A stretch of 64,000 nt of DNA from Myxococcales bacterium (GTDB lineage Bacteria; Myxococcota_A; Polyangia; Polyangiales; Polyangiaceae): NCBI GenBank assembly GCA_016720545.1, contig JADKKK010000001.1, positions 868,001-932,000 on the forward strand, given 5' to 3'. The notes beneath the pieces are model-generated. The model was not told where the DNA came from and ran no database searches. It saw nothing but the letters and a program-made list of their open reading frames with translations. The position numbers and the translations under genes were made by a program. How positions within the stretch are numbered: position 1 is the first letter of the stretch; each line of letters starts with the position of its first letter. Below, piece after piece: positions 7,966 through 16,373 of the stretch.

Positions 7966-9272
7966 GAGCTCCTCCCGCCCCGCTCGCTGGGATCCACCCG
8001 CCGGAGGATGCTCACCGAGTTTATCCCGCCGAACCCGAACGAGTTCTTCATGACGTGCCGCACGTCGGCGGTGACCGCCGCGCCGCGGCAGATGTCGAGG
8101 TCGATCTCGGGATCGAGGTCGTCGACGTTGATCGACGGATGCAGAGTGCCGGCGTTCATCTGTAGAATGGCGGCGATGGTCTCGACGACGGGCGCCGCCC
8201 AGCAGGTGTGCCCCAACATCGACTTGGTCGCGTTCAGCTTCAGGTGCTTCGCGTGTTCGCCGAAGACCCGCTTGATGGAACGGATCTCCGTGAGGTCGCC
8301 GAGCGGCGTCGAGGTCGCGTGCGCGCTGATGTAGTCGATTTGCTCGGGCCTCAGATCGCACTCCTCGAGGAGCCTCGCCATGAGCCGCGATTGCCCCTCC
8401 TCCGAAGGGACGGGCAGGTGATTGGCGTCCGAGTTCGCCTCGACGCCCAGGAGCTCCGCGTAGATCTTCGCGCCGCGGCGCTTGGCCGCCTCCCACTCCT
8501 CGATCACCATCACGCCGCCGCCGTGCGCGGGGACGAAGCCCTCGCGTCGCACGTCGAACGGGCGGCTCGCGCGCTCGGGCTCCTCGTTGAAGCTCTGGTA
8601 GGTGATGGCGCCCATCAGCGACATCGCGTGGAGCTCGACCGGCGAGAAGTCGAGCACCGCGCCGACGACGAGGGCCGCGTCGACCCCGTGATACCGCACC
8701 TCGTCTACCGCGAGGCGGAGCGCCGTGTTGCCGCTCGCGCACGCCGCGCCCACCGTGTAAATGGGCCCCCGGACGTCGAGCACCTCCGACACCGAGCCCG
8801 CGTGGTCGGTGTCGAGGCCCGTGAGAGCCAAGAGCGAGTCCATGAAGTCGGGCTCGTCGGCGAAGGTGAGCCGGTTCTCGTATTGATAGTTGAAGTTGAT
8901 GTTGTGGCCGGCGATGATCGCCGCGAGGCGCGTGGGGTCGATGCCCGACGTGGCGAGGCCCGCGTCGACGTAGGCGTCGGCGGCGAGCAGCATGGACAGC
9001 TTGGTCGACCACGGCGCCTTCGACGTGAGCTTGCGGAGTCGCTTGAACACGTCAGGCGGCAGGCTGGTCTCGAGCTTCGCGAGCTTGTTCGCTATGGAGT
9101 AGTCGCTGAGGTCGGCGCCCACCTTGTTGTAGATGCGGCTCGTGTCGAGCTGCTTCCACTTGGTGATGGCCGAGCGCCCGCTGAGGAGCGCCGCAAGGAA
9201 CGGCTCGAGCTCGTCGGCCAGCGGCGTGTTGATCGACATTCCCGTAATCGCGATTCGCCTACGCTTCGACAC
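7962..9272 (-). CDS. FabF/PksF-like beta-ketoacyl-ACP synthase with intact catalytic triad
   Basis: A 436-residue ketosynthase. Catalytic residues are all present: Cys178 in VGAACASGNTAL, His318 in SAHATSTPLGD and His355 in KSMLGHTCWAAP; a glycine-rich ending (NSFGFGGINSVSIL) completes the family signature. Stand-alone KSs of beta-branching cassettes that only decarboxylate malonyl-ACP commonly have Ser in place of this Cys. The retained Cys therefore suggests true chain elongation, possibly besides making acetyl-ACP. GHTCWAAP deviates from the usual GHTxGAAG, so the acyl pocket may be unusual. It overlaps the FabZ-like gene upstream by 14 nt and the FabG-like gene downstream by 4 nt. Confidence 0.9.
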   Translation of the reverse strand: MSKRRRIAITGMSINTPLADELEPFLAALLSGRSAITKWKQLDTSRIYNKVGADLSDYSIANKLAKLETSLPPDVFKRLRKLTSKAPWSTKLSMLLAADAYVDAGLATSGIDPTRLAAIIAGHNINFNYQYENRLTFADEPDFMDSLLALTGLDTDHAGSVSEVLDVRGPIYTVGAACASGNTALRLAVDEVRYHGVDAALVVGAVLDFSPVELHAMSLMGAITYQSFNEEPERASRPFDVRREGFVPAHGGGVMVIEEWEAAKRRGAKIYAELLGVEANSDANHLPVPSEEGQSRLMARLLEECDLRPEQIDYISAHATSTPLGDLTEIRSIKRVFGEHAKHLKLNATKSMLGHTCWAAPVVETIAAILQMNAGTLHPSINVDDLDPEIDLDICRGAAVTADVRHVMKNSFGFGGINSVSILRRVDPSERGGRSS

Positions 9273-9798
9273 GATGCACCTCCATCACGGCGAACGCGGT
9301 CACGGCGTCGCCTCTCAGCAGTTGTCCCGCGCAGATCGCGCCAAACTCGTCGTGTTCGACCATCGTGGCGAGGATGCTGAGCACGTCGCCTGGCCGCACG
9401 GCCTCGGGGAAGAGCGCCGTGTGGATCTTCAGCGCGCGTACGTCGGGCGGCGCGACGCCCGGGGGTGGCGTGGGCCCGCCGTGCTCGAGCATGGCCGCGA
9501 GGCAGATGGCCAGCTGGCCTATCGTCTCGAGCTGCAGCACCCCGGGATAGATCGGCGCCCCGGGGAAGTGACCCGCGAACAGCGGATCGGCAGGGTCGAC
9601 CCGTCGAGTCCCCCGGATCGCGCGCTGCTCAAGGTCGACGGCGGTGATCCGTTCGACGAAGAGGAAGGGGTCGCGGTGTGGAAGGAGGCGATGCACAGCG
9701 GCGCCTTCGAGCGCGAGCTCGAGGGTGGCCGGGCCGGGCGTCCACAGAGGCCGCCTCTTTCCAGTGCGCGTGAGCGTAGCGAGGTCAGAGGGATCCAC
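9259..9798 (-). CDS. FabZ-like 3-hydroxyacyl-ACP dehydratase (hotdog fold)
   Basis: A 179-residue single-hotdog protein. HRLLPHRDPFLFVERI (about residues 36-51) and FAGHFPGAPIYPGVLQLETIG (about 74-94) are the FabZ signatures; His77 and Glu91 are the expected catalytic pair. It removes water from 3-hydroxyacyl-ACP to give the trans-2-enoyl chain. The roughly 35-residue N-terminal extension is longer than in housekeeping FabZ. It is translationally nested between the acyltransferase (14-nt overlap) and the KS (14-nt overlap). With KS, FabG-like and FabL-like enzymes it completes a dissociated elongation cycle in the operon. Confidence 0.88.
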   Translation of the reverse strand: MDPSDLATLTRTGKRRPLWTPGPATLELALEGAAVHRLLPHRDPFLFVERITAVDLEQRAIRGTRRVDPADPLFAGHFPGAPIYPGVLQLETIGQLAICLAAMLEHGGPTPPPGVAPPDVRALKIHTALFPEAVRPGDVLSILATMVEHDEFGAICAGQLLRGDAVTAFAVMEVHRVEA

Positions 9799-10735
9799 AG
9801 AGCTCCTTCGCGAGCGCGTCGTAGTGATCGGGGGTGTCCAGGTCGGTGCGGAGGCGCTTCGCGGACACCCAGCGCTTCGTGAGCAGGTTGTGAAGCACGG
9901 CGCGAGGCCCGACCTCGACGAACGTCGCGTCGGGGTACCGTCGCAGCGCCGCCTCGATCGAAGCGCGCCAGAGCACGGGGCGATACACGTGGAGCGTCAG
10001 GAGCTCGACCAGGCGCGCGGGCGTAGGTGCAGGCTCGATCGCGCCGAGCACGTTCGGCAGGTAGGGGAGACGGGGCGCGCGCCACCGCGCCGCTTGGAGC
10101 AGCGGCGCGAGGGCGGCGCCGACTGGCTCGAAGAGCGACGAGTGCATCGGCAGGTGTCGCTCGATCGTGACGCACTCGCCGCCGAGCTGCTCCCGCACGA
10201 TGTCGCTCGCGGCGGCCAGCGCGGCCGGTTCGCCCGCGAGCACGTGCTGCGACGGCGAGTTGTACCCCGAGATCTCGACGACGCCGTGCTCACGGGCGCG
10301 CGCGACGACCTCCTCCAGCTCCGCGAGCGGCAGCGGGAAGACGGAGAGCATCTCGCCGCGCGGGCCCGCGTCGTACAGGGTGCCGCGCGCGTCCACGAGT
10401 TGGAGGGCCTCCACGAACCCCAGCGCCCCCACGTGCACGAGGTGGTTGTATTCACCCAAGCTGAGCCCGAGGGAGAGCGGCGCGCGCACTCCCCGGCGCT
10501 CGAGCGCGAGGAGGTGGACGTGGTTCGCCAAGAACACGCCCACTTGCACGTCGCGATTGGTCACGAACATGGCCGCGTTGTCGGCGCGATAGTGCACTTC
10601 GAGGTCGCGCCCGAGCGCGCTCGAGGCCTCACCCAGGGTCGCCGCGAGCTCGTCGGGCGCGGAGCCGCGGAGCCGCGAGAGCAGCTCCGGATAGCGAGAG
10701 CTCTGGCCGGGGAACATGAAGATGGGGGTGGTCAT
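9785..10735 (-). CDS. FabD/PksC-like malonyl-acyltransferase
   Basis: A 316-residue discrete acyltransferase. The nucleophile is Ser92 in GLSLGEYNHL, Arg117 in LVDARGTL matches the carboxylate-binding Arg of malonyl-specific enzymes, and His198 (HLPMHSSLFEP) is the catalytic base; MFPGQSSRYP near residues 7-16 is the N-terminal signature. It should load malonyl from CoA onto the ACP, supplying both the KS and the donor branch of HMGS. GLSLGE replaces the common GHSLGE. It starts at ATG 10735 inside the alpha-oxoamine synthase stop (ATGA) and overlaps the FabZ-like gene. Confidence 0.9.
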   Translation of the reverse strand: MTTPIFMFPGQSSRYPELLSRLRGSAPDELAATLGEASSALGRDLEVHYRADNAAMFVTNRDVQVGVFLANHVHLLALERRGVRAPLSLGLSLGEYNHLVHVGALGFVEALQLVDARGTLYDAGPRGEMLSVFPLPLAELEEVVARAREHGVVEISGYNSPSQHVLAGEPAALAAASDIVREQLGGECVTIERHLPMHSSLFEPVGAALAPLLQAARWRAPRLPYLPNVLGAIEPAPTPARLVELLTLHVYRPVLWRASIEAALRRYPDATFVEVGPRAVLHNLLTKRWVSAKRLRTDLDTPDHYDALAKELCGSL

Positions 10736-11988
10736 GCGACCGCCCTCAGGGCTCGCGCGACGGTGAGCTCGAGAATGTCGAGCGCCTCGTCGAGCTCGGC
10801 CTTCGTGTGGGCTGCGGTGATGGACGCCCGAAAGCGGACCTGGTCGTCGGGCACCGAGGGATAGTCGACCGGCGCCACGAACAGGCCTCTCGCGAGCAGC
10901 GCGTAGCTGAGCATGTAAAGCAGCTCGCGGTGCTTCCCGAGGATGATCGGCACGACGTGGGATGTGGACTCGCCCGTGTCGAGGCCGATGGCGTGGAGCT
11001 GACGACGGAAGTAGGCGGCGTTTTCCCGAAGCCTCACCCGCAGGAGATCGTCGCGAGTCGCAACGCGGAGACCCGCGAGCACCGCGGCGACCACCGGTGG
11101 GGGGAGCGCGCACGAGAACCCGTACGGATTCGCGTAGAAGCGCAGGTAGTCGAGGGTCGCCTTCGAGCCGGCGACGAAGCTGCCCACCGAGGCGAAGGCC
11201 TTGGAGAAGGTGGCGTACTGGAGCCCGATTCGACCTTCGACTCCGCACGACTCGACCGCGCCTCGACCGCGCGCCCCGAGAGTGAGGATGGAGTGGGCCT
11301 CGTCGATGAAGACCGGCGCGCCGTGAGCCTCGGCGACGGCGACGAGCTCCGGCAGGGCGCCAACGTCGCCATCCATCGAGTAGATGCCCTCGAGCACGAC
11401 GAGGCGACGCTTGCCCTTCGCCCGCGAGAGCGCGGCGTCGAGGGCCCGCGCGTCGTTGTGAGCGAACGTGACGAGCGCGGCGCCCGAGAGGCGCGTACCG
11501 TCGATGAGACAGAGGTGGGACTTCGCGTCCACGATGCACGCATCGCCCTTGCGGAGCAGGCCGGAGAGCGCGCCGAGCGCCCCCCCGTAGCCGCTGTTGA
11601 ACAGCATCACCGACTCGCGACCGAGGAACTTCGCGAGCTCGGTCTCGAGCTCGCGGTGCAGGTCCGTCATCCCCGAGAGGATCGGCGAGCCACAGGCGCC
11701 CGTGCCGTACTGGTCGAGCGCGGCCTTGGCCGCCGCGACGGTCTCGGGGTGCGTGGCCAAACCAAGATAGTTGTACGAGGCGAGGTTGATGACTGGCCAC
11801 TTGTCGCCGTTGGCCTCGACCGCGACGCGCGACGCGGGGGCGCCGAGCATGCTGCGCTCGTAGAGGGCAGTCGCCCACGTGGTGGCGGCGCGCCACTCGG
11901 TGTACTCCGCCGGCGGCGCAAGGATGTCGTCGGTGTCTCCTACGAAGAAGTCTGCGAGGCTATATCTGGCGGCTTCTCGGAGGTCCAT
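10732..11988 (-). CDS. Alpha-oxoamine synthase (PLP-dependent, KBL/BioF/SPT family)
   Basis: A 418-residue fold-type I PLP enzyme, first gene of the operon. Visible: NLASYNYLGLATHPE (about residues 68-82), GTGACGSPILSGM, the cofactor-binding DEAHS (229-233) and the Schiff-base Lys263 in TFSKAFASVGSF. The family condenses an amino acid with an acyl thioester with loss of CO2, giving an alpha-aminoketone (KBL, BioF, serine palmitoyltransferase, CqsA, PKS-release domains). Neither a biotin operon nor tdh is nearby, so the likely acyl donor is the ACP-bound chain made by the downstream genes. The amino acid is unknown. About 60 residues precede the usual family start. No convincing Shine-Dalgarno precedes ATG 11988; upstream there are 172 nt without a gene. 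Confidence 0.9.
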   Translation of the reverse strand: MDLREAARYSLADFFVGDTDDILAPPAEYTEWRAATTWATALYERSMLGAPASRVAVEANGDKWPVINLASYNYLGLATHPETVAAAKAALDQYGTGACGSPILSGMTDLHRELETELAKFLGRESVMLFNSGYGGALGALSGLLRKGDACIVDAKSHLCLIDGTRLSGAALVTFAHNDARALDAALSRAKGKRRLVVLEGIYSMDGDVGALPELVAVAEAHGAPVFIDEAHSILTLGARGRGAVESCGVEGRIGLQYATFSKAFASVGSFVAGSKATLDYLRFYANPYGFSCALPPPVVAAVLAGLRVATRDDLLRVRLRENAAYFRRQLHAIGLDTGESTSHVVPIILGKHRELLYMLSYALLARGLFVAPVDYPSVPDDQVRFRASITAAHTKAELDEALDILELTVARALRAVA

Positions 11989-12160
11989 CGGTGGAGGAGC
12001 AATAGGTCTCGCGGTGAGGCCTCGACGTGACCAAAGTCAACTGGCGGGGTGCGAATTTGCGCGCGAATTGGGCTACGCGCGGCGCGCCATTGCGCGAACA
12101 CAACTACACGCACGCCGACTCGTGCTTTGCCGTGCGACCCGCCGAGAGGCGCGTAATGGC

Positions 12161-14170
12161 CTATTCGCTCGCGACGCCCGGGCGCGGCGGTCGCGGCGCG
12201 CGGGCGACGACCTCGAGGACCTCGGCGGCCGTCGGGCGCCCGTGTGGCTGCTGGTGGAGACACGCGGCCAGGACCTCGCGCACGGCGAGGGGGACGGTCG
12301 CGGGGAGCGGCGGCGGCGCGGGCAGCTCGCGGCCCGCGAGGGCCTCGAGGACGGGCGGCATGGGGAACGGGTGCACGCCGCCGAGGAGCTCGTACGCAAT
12401 GAGGCCGAGGGCGAAGACGTCGAGCTTCGCCGTCAGGTGGGCCGCACCGCGGCCGGCCTCGGGTGCCATGTAGGGCAGAGTGCCGATCGGCGCGCCGGTG
12501 GCCGGTTCCGGCGACGCGCTCGCGCCGCCGACTTGGGCCGTGGCGGCGAGCACGTCCACGTCGTGCCGCGCGATGCCGAAGTCGCAGAGCCTCGCGCGCG
12601 GGCCGTTCTCCCCGGGCTCGAGCAGTACGTTCGCGGGCTTGAGGTCTCGGTGGACGACCCCCGCGCGGTGGAGCTCGACGAGCGCAGCGGTGACGTCGAC
12701 AAGGATCCCGAGCCCCCACGCGACGTCGCCGAAGCGCGCGCGGGCGTCCTCCAGCGAGCCGCCACGGACGAGCTCCATCACGAGGAAAGGGAGGCCTTCG
12801 TGCAGGCCCACGTCGACGACCGGGACGATGTTCGGATGCGCCACGGTGGAGGCGATTTCGGCCTCGCGCGCGAAGCGAACGAGGTCGTTGCGCGACGACG
12901 CGACGGCCATGACCTTCATCGCGAGGCGCCTCGAGTCCGCCGACCTCGCGACCTCGTACACGACGCCCATCCCGCCGCCTCCGAGGCGAGCGACGACCCG
13001 ATAGCGGCCGTCGACGGTGTCCCCCACGGCGAGGCCAAACCCGGGGCGGGCGTCCTTGCCGAGGGTCTCCTGGAGCTGCCTGGAGCGGGCGGCGACCTGC
13101 CGACGCAGCTCGGTGTTCAGGTTCGCGATCTCCGCGTTGCGTGCCTCGAGCGACGCGACCTGCGCTTCGAGCTCCTGGCGGTGCGCGGCGAGGCTCGAGA
13201 CCATTTGATTGAACGCCGTGGCCACTGTGCCGAGCTCGTCGGGGCGGGCGATCGCGACGAAGGCCGCCTCACCTGCCTCGCCCGCCTCGACCTGGCGGGC
13301 ACCCTGCAGCAGCGCCGCCACCGGCTCGAAGACGGTCTTGGCGAAGAGGAACGGAAAGACGACGAGGACCGCGAGCGTCGACGCCACAGTGAGCCCGGCG
13401 AGCGCCGCGGTGACCCCCTCCTCGTCCTGCGGGGACGCGCCATGCAGCGCGGCCGCGACGAGCCCACCTGCGCTCATCACGACCGCGAGCACCATCGCGA
13501 GCGTCCCGGCCACGAGGCGCCGCTTCAGGCTCATCGGCTCCGTCGCGCGGTTCATGTAGGCGCTGAGCGTCAGGAAACAGAAGCCGAGCAGGGCGAGCCC
13601 TCGCACCAGGTGGTACCCGGGAATGATGACGCCCGCGTTCCGCCCGAGGTCGAGCGCGAGCGGCAGGATGGGGAGTAGATAGGCAGCGAGGAAGCGCCCT
13701 GCGCCCGGCCGTTGGCTCCGCACGGCGAGGCCCATGAGCACCACGCCCACGGCGAACGCACCGAAGATCCAGAGATCGAAGACGACGGCGGTGCCGCTCG
13801 GAGAGCGCCCCGTGGCGAGCTGCCATGCGCCGAACGCGGAGAGCAACGCGCCTCCCAGGGGCAGTCCACGGCGGAGCCGCGCCGACGCGACGGGCGCCGC
13901 GTCCCCCAGGGCGAGCAGCCTCGCGAAGTCGGCGAAGTGCGTCGCGGCGACGCCCGCACAGAGGAGACACGCGAGGTTCAGCGACCACTCGACGAGCAGA
14001 CCGTTGACGGCGTAGAGGGCGCCGATCGCGAGGCTGTAGAGACAGAACCAAAGGAACGCCACGCCGAGGCGCCAACGCAGCGGGCTCACGGCCCCGTGGA
14101 GGAGCGCGAAGGCGACGTACCCTGAGAGCGTCGCGTGGACGAGCGCGGGCAGCGCAGGCGGCGTCAGCAC
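12161..14170 (-). CDS. Membrane-bound Ser/Thr protein kinase with multi-TM sensor, HAMP and coiled coil
   Basis: A 669-residue protein. Residues 1-280 contain about seven or eight hydrophobic helices; a HAMP-like segment follows the last one (FEPVAALLQGARQVEAG to AFNQMVSSL, about 280-325), then a coiled coil (about 330-370). The Hanks-type kinase domain spans roughly 390-655: GGGGMGVVYE (P-loop), AMKVM (ATP-anchoring Lys), HRDLKPANV (catalytic loop), CDFGIA (DFG) and MAPEAG. All key residues are present, so it should be active. A histidine-kinase-like sensor front end on a Ser/Thr kinase is uncommon outside myxobacteria and relatives. It is transcribed towards the biosynthetic operon, 172 nt before its first gene, so it might influence or be co-transcribed with it. 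Confidence 0.92.
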   Translation of the reverse strand: MLTPPALPALVHATLSGYVAFALLHGAVSPLRWRLGVAFLWFCLYSLAIGALYAVNGLLVEWSLNLACLLCAGVAATHFADFARLLALGDAAPVASARLRRGLPLGGALLSAFGAWQLATGRSPSGTAVVFDLWIFGAFAVGVVLMGLAVRSQRPGAGRFLAAYLLPILPLALDLGRNAGVIIPGYHLVRGLALLGFCFLTLSAYMNRATEPMSLKRRLVAGTLAMVLAVVMSAGGLVAAALHGASPQDEEGVTAALAGLTVASTLAVLVVFPFLFAKTVFEPVAALLQGARQVEAGEAGEAAFVAIARPDELGTVATAFNQMVSSLAAHRQELEAQVASLEARNAEIANLNTELRRQVAARSRQLQETLGKDARPGFGLAVGDTVDGRYRVVARLGGGGMGVVYEVARSADSRRLAMKVMAVASSRNDLVRFAREAEIASTVAHPNIVPVVDVGLHEGLPFLVMELVRGGSLEDARARFGDVAWGLGILVDVTAALVELHRAGVVHRDLKPANVLLEPGENGPRARLCDFGIARHDVDVLAATAQVGGASASPEPATGAPIGTLPYMAPEAGRGAAHLTAKLDVFALGLIAYELLGGVHPFPMPPVLEALAGRELPAPPPLPATVPLAVREVLAACLHQQPHGRPTAAEVLEVVARAPRPPRPGVASE

Positions 14171-14360
14171 GGCGCGCCTCGAACGCTGGCGGCGTGGGCG
14201 CGCGCGGCGGGACCCACGCGCGCCGAGGCCCGTCGCCTGCAGCCGTCGCCCGCGGGTGGCCCTGCGTTCCGGCGGGCGGCGCCGCGCGCCAGCTCGAATG
14301 GGTTCATGCCTCGCCGAGCCTAGCGCAGCTCCGTCCCCGCGGCGCGCGCCCGTCTCTCGC

Positions 14361-15158
14361 TCAGCTGCCTTCGGTGGGCGCGGAGGCCAGCCACGCGACG
14401 ATTTCCGGGACCGTGCTCGGGTCGGGCGCGACGTAGGTGTGGCCGACGGGGCCGAGGTCGAAGAAGCGCGCGTCGACGCCCGCGGCCTCGAGCGCGCGGG
14501 CAGACCGGCGCATCGGCTCGGAGGTCATGTCGTAGCGGCCCGCGGCGAACGCGACGCGCCTCACCCCAGCGGCCGCGAGGGCCGCCCGCGTGGGCCGGAT
14601 GTCCGCGCCGATGAAGAGCGCGGCGGACACCCGGGCGGGACGCGCGGAGAGGATCTGCATGGCGACGTAGGCTCCCTGGGAGAACGCGATGAGGAGGGCA
14701 GGTCGGGACGCGTCGATCGCGCCGGGGTGGCGCACCGCGTAGTCGGCCTCGGCGCGGTCGACCCGAGCGGTCATCGAGAGGACGGCACCGCCCCACGTGT
14801 AGCCCCGCCCGAACGCCACGTCTCCGCGCGGGCAGAGGAGGGCGTGGCGATCCGGCACGGCGGCGCCGAGGACGCTGCAGGCCTCCTCGGGTCGCTCTCC
14901 CATTCCGTGGAGGAACACGACCTCGCGCGACCCGGCGCTTGCTTTCGCCTCGACCGGCGGGGTCGTCGCTCCGTCGGAGATGCGCGAGGGCGCGGCGGGC
15001 GCGCGCGGTGGGCGAGCCACGGCGGCGGTCCGCGGAGGCGCCAGCGCGCGCGCGGCCGAAGCCCCCGGCCCCGCGAGGGAGGCGGCAGCGAGGTACCCCG
15101 CGCAGAGCGCGGCTCCGAGCGCGCACGCGAGCGCGCCCACACGACTTCGACGGGTCAT
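14361..15158 (-). CDS. Exported alpha/beta-hydrolase
   Basis: A 265-residue protein from ATG 15158 (MTRRSRVGALACALG). The N-terminal 30 residues are a signal sequence or anchor and are followed by an Ala/Pro-rich linker. The hydrolase part starts with VVFLHGMGERPEE (oxyanion HGMG) and has the nucleophile Ser in LIAFSQGAYVAM, a late Asp in VDARFFDLG and the catalytic His in GPVGHTYVAPD. The order is that of carboxylesterase or dienelactone-hydrolase-like enzymes; the substrate cannot be told. It is transcribed in the same direction as the kinase with 190 nt between, so co-transcription is uncertain. The product probably acts in the envelope or periplasm. Confidence 0.82.
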   Translation of the reverse strand: MTRRSRVGALACALGAALCAGYLAAASLAGPGASAARALAPPRTAAVARPPRAPAAPSRISDGATTPPVEAKASAGSREVVFLHGMGERPEEACSVLGAAVPDRHALLCPRGDVAFGRGYTWGGAVLSMTARVDRAEADYAVRHPGAIDASRPALLIAFSQGAYVAMQILSARPARVSAALFIGADIRPTRAALAAAGVRRVAFAAGRYDMTSEPMRRSARALEAAGVDARFFDLGPVGHTYVAPDPSTVPEIVAWLASAPTEGS

Positions 15159-15300
15159 GATGCCTCCACGGTGCGCGGGCGGACGGCGTCCTCGCCGACA
15201 CCCCGATTCGCGCGCTCGCGCGTGACCGACCACCGGCCGCCACGCCCGCTCCTGCAGACTCGTCGCGCGACCGGCCCGAAGCGTGACATGACGTGCGCAC

Positions 15301-15891
15301 GTCGCGCGCGACCCCCGAGCCCTGTTCTCGAGCTTCGGGCGCGTGCGGCTCGAGCCGCTTCGCGCCTCGCAAGCGACCCACGTGCTGGGCGAGCTGGCGC
15401 ACTACGAGGCCAAGCGCACCCCATCTCGACCGACCCTCGGCGCCGAGGCGATCGCCACGGTCATCGATCTGGCAGACCGCTACGTCCCGTACGAGTCGTT
15501 CCCCGGGAAGGCCGTGCGCCTCGCAGACGAGCTCTGCGCGGCCACCGAGGCGCGCCTCGGGTCGGGCGCGCCGCGCGCGACGGTGACCCGGCCGACGTCT
15601 ACACGTGGTTCAGCGGTCGCACCGGCGTCCCCACGTTCTTGCTGCAAGACGCCGAGGAGCTGCAGCTCGCCGACACGATCGCGAGCCTGCGGCGGCGCCT
15701 CGTCAGGCAGGACGAGGCCGTCGAGCGCGTCGCCCAGCTCGTGGGCGTGGTCAAGGCGCCTCCTCGAGGAGGTGGTCATGACCCCAATCGCCACGAAGAT
15801 CGCCGGAGACCGGTCGTTTCGCGAGCGCCTCGTGATCGTCGGGACGGGCGAGTGTGCGGTGCCGGACGGGGCCTTCGCGGTGCGGGTCTAG
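15301..15891 (+). pseudogene. Remnant of a Clp/Hsp100-type AAA+ ATPase gene
   Basis: In one frame, 15301 to about 15580 reads DPRALFSSFGRVRLEPL then IDLADRYVPYESFPGKAVRLADEL, which matches the end of the first AAA+ domain of ClpB/ClpC-type chaperones (ADRYI...P.KAIDL.DEA). After a frame change, about 15594-15757 reads DVYTWFSGRTGVPTFLL and RRRLVRQDEAVERVAQLVGVV, the D1-D2 linker (WTGIP..L and V.GQDEAV). The second AAA+ domain is then missing, and about 40 residues in the first frame (EEVVMTPIATKIAGD) may be the old C-terminus. There is no start, no Walker A and at least one frameshift plus a large deletion. No intact paralogue is in the window. Confidence 0.72.
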
Positions 15892-15909
15892 CGCGCGACG
15901 ACGTCGCGC

Positions 15910-16290
15910 CTAAGGCGCCCCGTTCGCCTTCCGGCACGTGCCCGAGCCGTCGGCGACGGGCATGACGTTCCCGCACACGAGGCCCGAGGCGCAGGCGATG
16001 CCGGCGAAACCGCCGCACATCTCGCCGAGCTTCGCCGCCGGGAGGCCGCCTCCCCCTGTCGGCGCGGCGGACGACGACGGCGACGGGGATGGCGACGACG
16101 GCTCGTTGGCTGCGCTCGCGGGGGGCGCGGGGGGCGCGGGGGGCGCGGGGGGCGCGACAGACGAGCTCGGCGACGCGACCGGCGGTGACTCGCCGGCACA
16201 CGCCGCGAGCGCGAGCCAACCTAGAGTGCCGAGGGCCCCCACCCGTCGCACGAGCGCACCGCCTCCAGCCGTTCGCGCCGCTTCCACCAT
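15910..16290 (-). CDS. Small lipoprotein with Pro/Ala and Ser/Pro linkers and Cys-containing C-terminus
   Basis: A 126-residue protein from ATG 16290. Residues 1-30 form a signal peptide ending in the lipobox LAAC, so it is a predicted lipoprotein. Next come Pro-Pro-Ala repeats (encoded by 9-nt GC repeats near 16115-16155) and a Ser/Pro stretch. The last 40 residues, LGEMCGGFAGIACASGLVC then GTCRKA, hold five cysteines in a pattern like a small disulphide-stabilised module. No enzymatic motif is seen; function unknown. An upstream in-frame extension is open but lacks a signal peptide at its start, so the ATG at 16290 is preferred. Confidence 0.7.
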   Translation of the reverse strand: MVEAARTAGGGALVRRVGALGTLGWLALAACAGESPPVASPSSSVAPPAPPAPPAPPASAANEPSSPSPSPSSSAAPTGGGGLPAAKLGEMCGGFAGIACASGLVCGNVMPVADGSGTCRKANGAP

Positions 16291-16373
16291 GCGATCGACT
16301 CTAGCCGACCCCGCGGGCGCCGAAAACTTCCGCCGAGCGGTTGGCTCGGCTAGGAGTGCGAGGCTCAGGAAAA

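Noticed and set aside
7225..9012. A 595-residue FabG-like fusion protein
   Set aside because: The N-terminal 350 residues are an Arg-rich shadow of the KS gene; the true start is GTG 7965 overlapping the KS stop.
10732..11988. BioF or KBL of primary metabolism
   Set aside because: No biotin genes or threonine dehydrogenase are nearby, the N-terminus is about 60 residues longer, and the gene is translationally coupled to an acyl-ACP assembly operon; a biosynthetic alpha-oxoamine synthase fits better.
12005..12040. Promoter with TTGACT upstream of the alpha-oxoamine synthase
   Set aside because: The hexamer is present on the minus strand (12040-12035), but no acceptable -10 element lies 16-19 nt downstream, so I do not call it.
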